DNA from: Gemmatimonadota bacterium | Lineage (GTDB): Bacteria > Gemmatimonadota > Gemmatimonadetes > Gemmatimonadales > GWC2-71-9 | Assembly: GCA_022563595.1 (NCBI GenBank) | Contig: JADFNB010000025.1 | Span: 1 to 43,386, forward strand | Length of the DNA stretch: 43,386 nucleotides | Direction: 5' to 3' | Shown here: piece by piece, positions 32,888-40,669 of the stretch | Layout: every line of letters starts with the position of its first letter | How positions within the stretch are numbered: the first letter of the stretch is position 1 | The notes under the pieces: generated by a model | Seen by the model: only the letters and a program-made list of their open reading frames with translations | Database searches by the model: none | Told to the model about the DNA's origin: nothing | Made by a program: the position numbers and the translations under genes

Positions 32888-34957
32888 ATGGAAGCTCTTG
32901 CTGACCGGCTAAGGGAGGCGCTCGGCTCCGCCTACCAACTGGGGCCGGTGTTGGGCCAGGGTGGGATGGCGGTGGTGTTTCGCGCCACCGACCGGCGGCT
33001 CAGGCGCGAAGTCGCCGTCAAAGTGCTTCCGCCTCAGCTGGGATACTCTCCCAACCTGCATGCGCGCTTCGTACGGGAAGCTCAGATGGCGGCGCAACTT
33101 TCTCACCCGAACATCGTCCAGATCTACGACGTCGGCGAACAGGCGGAACTCGCCTGGTTCATCATGGCCCTGGTCGAGGGTGAGACGGTTCGGGCCAAGG
33201 TGGAACGGGAGGGTGCGCAGCCCATCAGCGTGGTCCGCCGCGTGCTGCAGGAAGTCGCACAGGCGCTGGCGTATTCGCATGCCCGCGGCGTCGTGCATCG
33301 CGATATCAAGCCGGACAACATCCTGATCGAGAGCGCTTCGGGTCAGCCGATGGTGACGGACTTCGGTATCGCCAAGGCCATACAGGCGGGGAGCACCGAG
33401 GTGACGAAGCCTGGAGAGATCGTCGGCACCGCGCGGTACATGGCGCCGGAGCAGGCGTTGAGTGAGGGAGAGATCGACGGCCGCGCCGACATCTACTCCC
33501 TCGGACTCGTCGGCCACTTCATGCTCAGTGGCACCCACGCGATTCAGGCCGGGACGCTCCCGGCGGTGATCGTCCAGCACGTGCGCGGAGTGACCATTGA
33601 TTTGGCCGCGCTCGAGCGCCGATTGCCACGGCCGCTGGTGACGGCGCTGAACCGGTGTCTCGAGTCCGTTCCGGATAACCGATACGCCCGTGCAGAGGAG
33701 CTGGCCGACGCGCTGCGTGAAATTGGGGGAGAGTTGCCGGACACGCTGCCCGTCGTCCGCAAGCTGCTCCGCGAGAGCGAGCGGTTCTTCGTCAGCATCA
33801 CCGTCGGTGGATTTGCGTTCGGCCTCATTGGCGTGGAACGGATACCGCATGCTTTGATGCTGATCTTGGCAGCAGGAGTTTTGATGCAATGGACGAACGC
33901 GCTAGAGCAGGCCAGCCGGCGCGGTGTCACCTGGGGGGCGATCCGTCGGGCACTTTACGTAGAGCGCGCCGGAAGAGTGCAGGAGGTCACGGAGGCCGGT
34001 CCGGTGAGAATAGGGCTGTCTGGGTTTGCCGTAGTTGTGCTGCTGCTCGTGGGCGTCGTGCTCCTCAGCTCTGGTGCCGGGTTCTTGGGGGACTCCTGGA
34101 TCAACCAAGGGCTGTTCTACCTCGGTGCCTTCGGCGGTATGATCGCCGCCAGTGTCTTTGGCATGCGAAAGGTTACCCGTGCGGTCCGGCTGAAAGAGCT
34201 CAGTCGCAGGGGCGTGCGGGTCTTGGCCGTCATAACGCTCGTCGGTGCGGCAGCCGGATTCGCGGTGGGCGGTGCGTTGGTGTTCACGGCGGTCGCAGTG
34301 CTCGGCGGCGTTGGGATGCTGGCCGCTCATGCGTTGGCTAGACGGCAGCAAAGGTTGCAATCGAAGGTCGAGGCGAACGAGGCGGCGGAATGGCAGATTC
34401 CCAGGTGGCTCGACGTCATGGGATCGTGGCTCTTCGGCCGGTTCGTGCATAGTGGATGGCGAATCGGGTTTGAGCGTGACAAGCCCGCCGCGCTTGCCGC
34501 CACATTGAACATGACCGAGGCCAAGCAGCTGCTGAAGCAAGTCCGGCGGACGGCGGCGACAGTGACGGGCTCAGCGCGCGTTGCGGCGGAGCAGGCGGCT
34601 CGTTTGGCCGACGAACTGGTCCAGGAATGTCATTCGGCGGTCAGGCGCCTCAAACCGCTGACGACGAAGATGGCCCGCCTCAACGACGGTGTCATGGTTT
34701 CTAAGACCATCGGTCTCGGGGCGTCTCTGGAGGGGGAGCTGGACCGAGTGGAAGCCGAAGTGGACGGGCTGCGGTCGCGGGCGGACGAGTACGTGCAGAT
34801 GCTCCGGGCGCTGGTGACAGGGCTTGAGGTGGCACGCGAGTCCCGTAACACCACACAGCTCGATAAAGCGCTCGCACGCGTGCGGGAATTGTCGAGCGCC
34901 GTGCGTCGCATGACCGAGGAAGTGTCTGTCGCTGCCGAACAAATGGACGAGGGTTAG
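32888..34957 (+). CDS. Ser/Thr protein kinase with multi-span membrane module and C-terminal helical domain
   Basis: 689 residues. The N-terminal Hanks-type kinase (about 16-285) has GQGGMAVVFRA, K45, H137-R-D139 (VVHRDIKPDNIL), D158-F-G and GTARYMAPEQ, so it should be active. Unlike the kinase at 15 kb it carries five to seven hydrophobic segments at ~300-500, for example FVSITVGGFAFGLIGV, FAVVVLLLVGVVLLSSGAGF and LVGAAAGFAVGGALVF. The last ~150 residues are a soluble helical/coiled-coil tail (AAEQAARLADELVQ, LEGELDRVEAEVDGLRSRAD). No PASTA, TPR or propeller sensor is present; I do not recognise the membrane module. ATG 32888 has AAGGTG upstream. IS91-type fragments lie 70 bases before it and directly after its stop. 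Confidence 0.88.
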   Translation: MEALADRLREALGSAYQLGPVLGQGGMAVVFRATDRRLRREVAVKVLPPQLGYSPNLHARFVREAQMAAQLSHPNIVQIYDVGEQAELAWFIMALVEGETVRAKVEREGAQPISVVRRVLQEVAQALAYSHARGVVHRDIKPDNILIESASGQPMVTDFGIAKAIQAGSTEVTKPGEIVGTARYMAPEQALSEGEIDGRADIYSLGLVGHFMLSGTHAIQAGTLPAVIVQHVRGVTIDLAALERRLPRPLVTALNRCLESVPDNRYARAEELADALREIGGELPDTLPVVRKLLRESERFFVSITVGGFAFGLIGVERIPHALMLILAAGVLMQWTNALEQASRRGVTWGAIRRALYVERAGRVQEVTEAGPVRIGLSGFAVVVLLLVGVVLLSSGAGFLGDSWINQGLFYLGAFGGMIAASVFGMRKVTRAVRLKELSRRGVRVLAVITLVGAAAGFAVGGALVFTAVAVLGGVGMLAAHALARRQQRLQSKVEANEAAEWQIPRWLDVMGSWLFGRFVHSGWRIGFERDKPAALAATLNMTEAKQLLKQVRRTAATVTGSARVAAEQAARLADELVQECHSAVRRLKPLTTKMARLNDGVMVSKTIGLGASLEGELDRVEAEVDGLRSRADEYVQMLRALVTGLEVARESRNTTQLDKALARVRELSSAVRRMTEEVSVAAEQMDEG

Positions 34958-34959
34958 GG

Positions 34960-35618
34960 GGCCACTTCGTCGTGCAACACCACCATAGGATCCACTCACC
35001 TGGCCTGGCGCGCCGGCCGTCTGCGGCATCCTCAAGCACGGGTTCGCCCGAGTGCGCTGTAGCGGCTGTGCGCACGAATACCTGTTCGCCCTCTCGTGCA
35101 AGTGCCGCTACTTCTGTCCCAGTTGCCACGCCAAGTGGCTGGGGCTGTGGGGCCTGTGGCTGGAGCAGATCCTGCTCGCGCCCGTACCGCACCGGCAGGT
35201 GGTGCTCACCGTCCCCAAGCGCCTCAGACCGTACTTACTCTATGACCGCGCCCCACTCGGCGACCTCTGTCGGGTTGCCGCGCGTACCATCACATCATTC
35301 ATCCGGGCCACCATCGGCGAGCGCGATCTCTCAGTGGGTATAGTCGCATCCATCACCGAGCCCCGTGTGATCGACCCCATCCTCGATCACCCATGCGGCA
35401 CCGCAGCTGCGAGGTGCCGTTCGCGTGCCTCAGCTCGGTGCGTGCCACAGCATGACACCGGGGTGGGGAAACAGCCGAGGAGTGGTAGCAATCGCCTCTG
35501 AGTCCAGGCGCTCGAGCAGTCCCAAGGACTGCCCGGGAAGCCTCATCCGAGTCGCTGGACACCTCCAATACCAAGGGCGATACTTGGCGATACTTGGGAG
35601 GGGGCGATTCAAATTCCT
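34960..35618 (+). mobile_element. Internally deleted IS91-type element, copy R8
   Basis: The left part encodes the N-terminal zinc-binding and early Y2-transposase region. The right part holds the last transposase motif and the full family 3' end (GACACCGGGGTGGGG..., GTCGCTGGACACCTCCAATA, GGCGATACTTGGGAGG, AAATTCCT at 35618). The left boundary is set just after the kinase stop (34957) but is uncertain by tens of bases. It is the only copy that keeps the 5' coding part. Confidence 0.75.
35020..35501 (+). pseudogene. IS91-family (Y2) transposase with in-frame internal deletion
   Basis: The frame opens CGILKHGFARVRCSGCAHEY, then CKCRYFCPSCHAKW, the four-Cys zinc-binding domain (Zn_Tnp_IS91, PF14319). 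VPHRQVVLTVPKRLRPYLLY and TITSFIRATIGERDLS start the Y2 catalytic part. At about 35340 it jumps, still in frame, to ITEPRVIDPILDH, the C-terminal motif that reads MRIVAFITEPKVIDRMLDH in copy R2. About 200 residues, including the catalytic HUH and tyrosines, are missing, so it cannot transpose itself. A 149-residue open frame from ATG 35052 remains and could make a zinc-finger peptide. The normal N-terminal start is not evident. Confidence 0.7.
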
Positions 35619-35723
35619 TCCTTGCAGGCTGTTGCGCTCACCGGTCGTGAGGCGCTACCCTTTCTCGCCGGATTATCCGTACGATCAGTCTTTCCATACC
35701 GATACGATTCTCGGAGGCACCTC

Positions 35724-38432
35724 GTGGCACGGAGAACGACGACTCGCTCCTTCACGCTCGCGCATCGAGCCCTGTGGCTTGGCATCGTCGCAACGGTGGC
35801 TGCGGTCGGCCCCGTCGCCGCCCAAACCGCACACACGGCGGCCGACGATCGGTCGGTCACGTCAGCCAACTTCCAGCTCGCGGCCAGGTTCGCCCCCTAC
35901 CGCATGCGCGATCTGGTCCACAGCACGAGGGTCACCCCGCGCTGGATCGAGGGTACCGAGCGGTTCTGGTACGAATGGGAAACGTCGGAAGGCAAGTTCT
36001 TTTATCTGGTCGATCCCGCAGCTGGTACCAAGCGGCAGATCTTCGATAACGACCGGATCGCCGCCGAGCTGACTCGTATCACGAGAGACCCGTGGGACGG
36101 TCAGCATCTGCCGATCCGCGCCATCAAGTTCATCGATGGCAACACGCTCCAGTTCGAGGTCGAGTCATCGCAGGACGAGGAGCAGGAGGAGGTCGAGGAG
36201 GAAGAAGAGCAACAGCAGGACGAGCGACAGGAACGGGACCAGGGGCGCCGGCGGGCCAAGAAGAAGGTCTTTCACTTCGAGTTCGACATCCGCACGCAAA
36301 CGCTGCGCGAGCTCGCGGACTTCGAGGAGCCCGATAACCACCCTTCCTGGGCCAGCGTCTCCCCGGACAGCCAGACGATCATCTTCGTGCGCCGGTACAA
36401 CCTCTACATGATGGACCCCGACGCCTACCAACAGATCCTCGACGCACGTCGTGGGAAGGACAGCACCGCCGCCGACAGTGCCGGTTGGAAGGTCGAGGTC
36501 GAAGAGACGCAGCTCACGACCGACGGGGAGTTTCGCTACAGCTATGGCGGGTTCGATCGCGGCGATACCGACGACGAGCGCGAGGAGAGCGCAGACCGGC
36601 GGAAACGCGCCAACATCTCGTGGTCCCGCGACTCGTGGCGCTTCTCGATCATCCGGCGCGACGAGCGCCGATCCGGTGAGCTGTGGGTGATCCACTCCGT
36701 CGGCAACAAGCGGCCGCAGCTCGAGACCTATACGTATGACCTACCCGGCGATACCACCGTAGCCCAATTCGAGCTGTTGATCTACGACCTCGCAGAGCGC
36801 AACATGGTTACCGTGCAGGTCGACCGTTTCAAAGATCAACGGATTGGCACCTTCAGCCTGCGACAGCACTTCTATCCGGACAGCGACGAACCGCGTCGCT
36901 CGCTCTGGTTGGCCGAGAACTCCGACGATGTCTATTTCTGGCGCCGCAGCCGCGATCAACATGAGGTCGATGTGCTCAGAGCCAACGCCGCGACCGGCGA
37001 GGTCACGGTCCTCATCGAAGAACGCCTCAACACGTATGTCGAGCATCAGGCGCTGGAGCTGCTCTCCAACGGCGACTTGCTGTGGTGGTCGGAGCGGGAC
37101 GGGTGGGGCCATCTGTACCGGTACGGACCCGACGGAACGCTCGAGGGCCGGCTCACGGAAGGCCCGTGGCACGTCGAGGGCATCACCGGCATCGACAAGG
37201 GCCGCCGCTTGGTGTACTTCGGTGGGAACGGTCGCGAGCCCGGCGAGGATCCGTACTATCTCCATCACTACCGTGTCGGGCTCGGTGGCACCGGCCTCAC
37301 GCTGCTCAATCCCGGAAACTTCGACCACCGGATTCCCGGTGTGCGGCGTGGCAGATTCAGCAACCGGCCCGGCCTGAGCCCAGGAACGCGCTACTTCGTT
37401 GACAACTATTCGCGCGTCAACACGGTGCCGGCCTCGGCGCTCTACGACGGTGCGACCGGTCGCAAGGTGCTGGACCTCCAGGAGGCGGATTTCTCGACGC
37501 TGCTCGCGGCAGGCTACGAGTTCCCGATACCCTACACCGTGAAAGCTGCCGACGGCGTCACCGACCTGTCCGGGGTGATGTACCGGCCGTTCGACTTCGA
37601 CTCAACGCGACAGTACCCGGTCGTCGCCTATGTCTATCCGGGGCCGCAAACAGAGGCGGTGTCGCAGTCGTTCAGCACGCGACCTCACGAGGTCGGCATC
37701 GCGCAGCTGGGGATCATCGTGATCACGGTGGGGAACCGCGGCGGGCACCCGTCCCGGTCCAAGTGGTATCACAACTACGGCTACGGGAACCTGCGGGACT
37801 ACGGGCTCGCGGACAAGAAGACGGCAATCGAGCAGCTGGCGAATCGCCATTCCTATATGGATATCAGCCGCGTCGGTATCTACGGCCATTCGGGTGGCGG
37901 CTTCATGTCGACCGCAGCTATCCTGGTCTTTCCGGATTTCTTCGATGTCGCGGTGTCGTCCTCGGGCAATCACGACAACGACGTCTACAACCAGAACTGG
38001 TCGGAAAAACATCACGGCATCGAGGAGGTCGAGCGCGGCGACACGATCACCTTCGAGTACAGCATCGAGCGCAATTCCGATCTCGCCGCGAACCTGAAGG
38101 GACACCTGTTGCTCACCACCGGCGGGATCGACAACAACGTGCACCACGCGAACACCTACCGGATGGCCGAGGCGCTGATCAAGGCGAACAAACGGTTCGA
38201 CTTCTTCGTCTTCCCGAGCCAGCGGCACGGGTATCGGGGCCACAGCGGAGACTATTGGTTCTGGCTCCGGGCGGAGTACTTCGCGCGTCACCTGCTGGGC
38301 GACGAACGGGCTAACACGAACATCGTCGAACTGGATCTCGAGCGGGAGCAGACGCAAGGACGGTCGGGAGGGGGGCGGGGGCGGGGGCAGGCACGCGTGC
38401 CCGGAGGGCGGGCCAGTTCCCGCATCATGTAG
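35724..38432 (+). CDS. Exported S9 family prolyl oligopeptidase / DPP-IV-like peptidase
   Basis: 902 residues. GTG 35724 is chosen because GGAGG precedes it by six bases and a signal peptide follows at once (LAHRALWLGIVATVAAVGPVAAQ). The upstream in-frame ATG at 35622 lies at the edge of an IS91 fragment. Residues ~60-600 are the DPPIV N-terminal propeller; the C-terminal alpha/beta hydrolase has S723 in YGHSGGGF, D803 in GGIDNNV and H835 in QRHGY, the catalytic triad. It cleaves peptides in the periplasm. Residues ~147-182 are an unusual Glu/Gln-rich then Arg/Lys-rich insertion inside the propeller. The C-terminus ends in a Gly/Arg low-complexity tail. Confidence 0.92.
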   Translation: MARRTTTRSFTLAHRALWLGIVATVAAVGPVAAQTAHTAADDRSVTSANFQLAARFAPYRMRDLVHSTRVTPRWIEGTERFWYEWETSEGKFFYLVDPAAGTKRQIFDNDRIAAELTRITRDPWDGQHLPIRAIKFIDGNTLQFEVESSQDEEQEEVEEEEEQQQDERQERDQGRRRAKKKVFHFEFDIRTQTLRELADFEEPDNHPSWASVSPDSQTIIFVRRYNLYMMDPDAYQQILDARRGKDSTAADSAGWKVEVEETQLTTDGEFRYSYGGFDRGDTDDEREESADRRKRANISWSRDSWRFSIIRRDERRSGELWVIHSVGNKRPQLETYTYDLPGDTTVAQFELLIYDLAERNMVTVQVDRFKDQRIGTFSLRQHFYPDSDEPRRSLWLAENSDDVYFWRRSRDQHEVDVLRANAATGEVTVLIEERLNTYVEHQALELLSNGDLLWWSERDGWGHLYRYGPDGTLEGRLTEGPWHVEGITGIDKGRRLVYFGGNGREPGEDPYYLHHYRVGLGGTGLTLLNPGNFDHRIPGVRRGRFSNRPGLSPGTRYFVDNYSRVNTVPASALYDGATGRKVLDLQEADFSTLLAAGYEFPIPYTVKAADGVTDLSGVMYRPFDFDSTRQYPVVAYVYPGPQTEAVSQSFSTRPHEVGIAQLGIIVITVGNRGGHPSRSKWYHNYGYGNLRDYGLADKKTAIEQLANRHSYMDISRVGIYGHSGGGFMSTAAILVFPDFFDVAVSSSGNHDNDVYNQNWSEKHHGIEEVERGDTITFEYSIERNSDLAANLKGHLLLTTGGIDNNVHHANTYRMAEALIKANKRFDFFVFPSQRHGYRGHSGDYWFWLRAEYFARHLLGDERANTNIVELDLEREQTQGRSGGGRGRGQARVPGGRASSRIM

Positions 38433-38441
38433 ATTAGGTGC

Positions 38442-38660
38442 ATGAGTAACCAGCCGAGTGCCCTTCCTCGATCTGCCTGGCCCGTACGGGTCGTGCGCCT
38501 CGGCGAGAAGCTCGAGAGCCTGGCAGAGCAGACGACGCCCGAAGAGCGTCTGGCCATGATGTGGCCCCTCGCGAGAGACACGTGGGCCATGATGGGGGGA
38601 GATCTACCCGCCTGTCCCCGCAGCGAGATGCCGGTCCGCGTCGTGCGCCGGCGGTCCTGA
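38442..38660 (+). CDS. Small conserved protein paired with nucleotidyltransferase
   Basis: 72 residues, soluble. The sequence opens SAWPVRVVRLGEKLE and closes EMPVRVVRRRS, so the PVRVVR strand occurs at both ends. Between lies TTPEERLAMMWPLARDTWAM, an amphipathic helix of a type often found encoded just before stand-alone nucleotidyltransferases. The function is unknown; the pairing suggests the antitoxin or partner of a toxin-antitoxin-like module. It ends 12 bases before the nucleotidyltransferase start, so the two are surely co-transcribed. Confidence 0.65.
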   Translation: MSNQPSALPRSAWPVRVVRLGEKLESLAEQTTPEERLAMMWPLARDTWAMMGGDLPACPRSEMPVRVVRRRS

Positions 38661-38671
38661 GCGCCGCAGCC

Positions 38672-39130
38672 ATGAACCAGGACTTTAGGGATATCCTCAC
38701 GTGTCTGCTCGACGCGGGTGCCCGGTTCTTGATCGTGGGGGCGCACGCACTCGCCGTCCATGGTGTGCCGCGCGCAACCGGGGACCTGGACATCTGGATC
38801 GACGCATCCTCGGAAAACGCCGACAAGGTGTGGACCGCCCTCGTGACATTCGGTGCGCCCGTCGAGGCCATGGGGGTGACGCGCAGCGATTTGCTGCGTC
38901 CAGCGATGGTCGTGCAACTCGGCGTCGCGCCGCGCCGGATCGATCTGCTGACCGCCGTGAGCGGCGTGACCTTCGCAGAGGCATGGCCGGACCGCGTCGT
39001 GCACGCGGTGGGCGACTTGCGTCTCCCGTTTCTCGGGCGGGCAGCGCTCGTCGCCAACAAGCGTGCCGCCGGCCGGCTCCAGGACCTCGCGGATCTCGAA
39101 GCGCTCGGCGAAACTGCAGAGGGCCCGTGA
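38672..39130 (+). CDS. Stand-alone nucleotidyltransferase, toxin-antitoxin-like (DUF6036/AbiEii-like fold)
   Basis: 152 residues. FLIVGAHALAVHGVPRATGD is followed by LDIWI; the GxH...D-x-D (D38, D40) pattern is the minimal nucleotidyltransferase core, with the third acidic residue probably in the RIDLLT strand. The protein lacks a large C-terminal domain. Proteins of this kind act as RNA or protein nucleotidyltransferases in MenAT- and AbiE-like modules, but this one cannot be assigned a substrate. ATG 38672 is chosen because it begins just before the conserved core; the frame extends upstream inside the small partner gene. The stop overlaps the start of a gltX fragment (GTGA). Confidence 0.75.
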   Translation: MNQDFRDILTCLLDAGARFLIVGAHALAVHGVPRATGDLDIWIDASSENADKVWTALVTFGAPVEAMGVTRSDLLRPAMVVQLGVAPRRIDLLTAVSGVTFAEAWPDRVVHAVGDLRLPFLGRAALVANKRAAGRLQDLADLEALGETAEGP

Positions 39131-39240
39131 CGTCCACACCCCGTGTGCGTTTCGCACCATCTCCAACAGGCCACCTCCACGTCGGCGGAGCGCACCTGGC
39201 TCGGCCTCGACTGGGATGAAGAGATCGTGTTTCAGGATAC
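39127..39240 (+). pseudogene. gltX: 5' remnant of glutamyl-tRNA synthetase with internal deletion
   Basis: From GTG 39127 the frame reads TSTPRVRFAPSPTGHLHVGG, the HIGH-motif start of class I glutamyl-tRNA synthetases. After 'GGA' the sequence jumps, with a frameshift, to WLGLDWDEEIVFQD, which lies about 35-40 residues further on in intact enzymes. The remaining ~400 residues are absent. The fragment overlaps the nucleotidyltransferase stop, suggesting that the module was once linked to a real gltX gene. Confidence 0.7.
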
Positions 39241-39462
39241 GGGCTATCAGGCCCCGGCAGCTGTCCGAGATCCGCGATCGCGACCATCGGTGCGACGCCC
39301 TGGCTAACTCATGGTCTCCATCGACCCTAGACAGAACGGGCTGTCGCACCCTATTCTTGACTCGAATCTATCGAATCGCTTCACGCTCGGGATACGGTAG
39401 TCGTTCAGAGAGCCCGTGGCTAAATGTGGACGCGTCACGGTGGAGGTGGTTCCTTGAATGCG

Positions 39463-39566
39463 CCACATAACAAGCGATTGCTGCTGTCGTGGTGAACGCC
39501 CGGCTCGCGTGCTTCGCTTGCGCTCACCACATTGGTCGCGCGGCAAAATCGCGAGCCGTTATGTGG
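39463..39566 (+). other. attC-like recombination site 1 (integron cassette)
   Basis: The outer boxes CCACATAAC (39463-39471) and GTTATGTGG (39558-39566) are perfect inverted repeats, matching the R''/R' layout. Inner boxes GCGATT (39474-39479) and AATCGC (39547-39552) pair as L''/L'. A central stem GTGGTGA (39489-39495)/TCACCAC (39524-39530) completes a 104-base hairpin. The start ATAACAAGCG and the end GAGCCGTTAT resemble environmental attC sites; one position departs from GTTRRRY. Confidence 0.65.
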
Positions 39567-39600
39567 ACAGAGAGTGTGAAAACTGTCTCCGCCTAGCACG

Positions 39601-39960
39601 ATGCAGACAGGGATGTCTCACATGCTGAAGGTTGCCGGTGTTGGCGCCACTCTTGGGTTTCTTGGAGCCGTTGGCATCTACTTCGCTCCTGCAGAGCCGT
39701 ACCCCGGATACATTACGCTGGCCGGAACGCTCAGCGGGGTCACCATCGCATTGCTGATCACCGCCGTGGTCACACGCAACTCTTCCCTTGGCCAATGCCT
39801 TGGATGGGGTGCCGCCATGGGCCTGTTGACATCGGCCACAGTCTTCCTAGCGAAGGGCGCGTGGACGAGTTGGGATGCTCCCTTCGTACTACCAACGGGA
39901 ATCGTGACGGGCGTTATCCTAGGTCCCGCGATCCGGTGGCTGTGCCGCAGAGCCACGTAA
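39601..39960 (+). CDS. Cassette-encoded small membrane protein
   Basis: 119 residues with four predicted membrane spans (LKVAGVGATLGFLGAVGIYF, YITLAGTLSGVTIALLITAV, GWGAAMGLLTSATVFLA and VLPTGIVTGVILGPAIRWL). No family is recognised. It starts 35 bases after the R' box of attC site 1, and its stop codon TAA (39958-39960) lies within the R'' box of site 2, exactly as in integron gene cassettes. ATG 39601 or 39613 may be the start. It is expected to sit in the inner membrane; the role is unknown, as for most cassette products. Confidence 0.7.
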   Translation: MQTGMSHMLKVAGVGATLGFLGAVGIYFAPAEPYPGYITLAGTLSGVTIALLITAVVTRNSSLGQCLGWGAAMGLLTSATVFLAKGAWTSWDAPFVLPTGIVTGVILGPAIRWLCRRAT

Positions 39961-40020
39961 CAAACCGCTGCGGACGGGCCGACCTTCGGCCGACCGTGAT
40001 CGGCGAATCCGTTAGCTGGC
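39952..40020 (+). other. attC-like recombination site 2 (integron cassette)
   Basis: GCCACGTAAC (39952-39961) and GTTAGCTGGC (40011-40020) form the outer inverted repeat with a two-base mismatch. GGCCGA-TCGGCC (about 39978-39990) forms the centre. The 69-base length and the ACGTAACAA...CCGTTAGC borders match typical attC sites. Together with site 1 it bounds a cassette of about 453 bases (cut points at 39558 and 40011). Confidence 0.65.
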
Positions 40021-40087
40021 CTGCGTCGGGGCCGTGCAGCACCGAACGCGGGGAGCGACGCACTCCCCAAAATGCAAGGAGATCAAT

Positions 40088-40576
40088 ATGATCACACGCA
40101 GCATGAGTTCCTGGGCGGCTCTTGCCGTCATCGCGGTCGTCATCGGGGGATTCCGTACAGCAGTCGCGCAGGGCGGCGCGGAGCAAGAACAACAGTCTCT
40201 CTACGACCGGCTGGGTGGCCTCGCACCGATTTCGGTGGTGGTCAGCGACTTCGTCGACGCCCTCCTCCCAGATGCCGTCCTCAATGCTAATCCTGCGATC
40301 GATGCGGCGAGGCAGCGCGTGCCGGGACCTTATCTGAAGTACCACGTGACTGCCCTCGTCTGTCAGGCGACAGGCGGACCCTGCCAGTACCACGGACGCG
40401 GGATGAAGGAGACTCACGCGCACCTCAACATCACAGAGGTCGAGTGGGATCGCATGGTCACGATCTTCAAGGAGGTACTCGCCAAGCATGGCGTCCCCGC
40501 GCAGGAGACCGAGGAACTCCTTGCGATCGTCGGTTCAACGAAGGCTGATATCGTCGTTCCAGAAGGCAGCAAGTGA
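40088..40576 (+). CDS. Exported truncated haemoglobin (group I-like)
   Basis: 162 residues. The signal peptide (SSWAALAVIAVVIGGFRTAV) ends near AQG. The globin core begins SLYDRLGGLAPISVVVSDFV, the standard start of truncated globins, and includes the proximal-His region KETHAHLNITEVEWDRMVTI, typical of group I (TrHbN), with the Phe/Gly pattern. Most truncated globins are cytoplasmic; this one should be periplasmic, perhaps for NO or O2 handling. It starts at ATG 40088, with AAGGAG six bases upstream. It follows attC-like site 2 by 67 bases, so it could be the next cassette, but no third attC is found after it. Confidence 0.85.
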   Translation: MITRSMSSWAALAVIAVVIGGFRTAVAQGGAEQEQQSLYDRLGGLAPISVVVSDFVDALLPDAVLNANPAIDAARQRVPGPYLKYHVTALVCQATGGPCQYHGRGMKETHAHLNITEVEWDRMVTIFKEVLAKHGVPAQETEELLAIVGSTKADIVVPEGSK

Positions 40577-40596
40577 AAGAGGCCGGTCGGTCCTCC

Positions 40597-40650
40597 CGCA
40601 CGCCGAGGAAGATCCGAGAGTATAGCCTTGAGTTTAAGGTGACGGCGGTG
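40597..40650 (+). mobile_element. Possible IS3-type OrfA start fragment
   Basis: The frame reads RTPRKIREYSLEFKVTAV, resembling the first helix of IS3-family OrfA/transposase HTH proteins (usually 'RRkysxEFKxxaV'). It is only ~18 residues long and continues into unrelated sequence. A weak call. Confidence 0.3.
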
Positions 40651-40669
40651 GGGGGAGCGGGGGCTTTGA

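Noticed and set aside
36165-36270. Possible CRISPR-like or tandem DNA repeat in the GAGGAG-rich stretch
   Set aside because: It is a codon-level low-complexity run inside the S9 peptidase frame with no spaced repeat units.
39216-39470. Upstream cassette ORF ending at the TAA inside attC-like site 1
   Set aside because: The frame is open and its stop sits in the R'' box, but its composition is arginine/serine-rich, it overlaps the gltX remnant and has no start signals.
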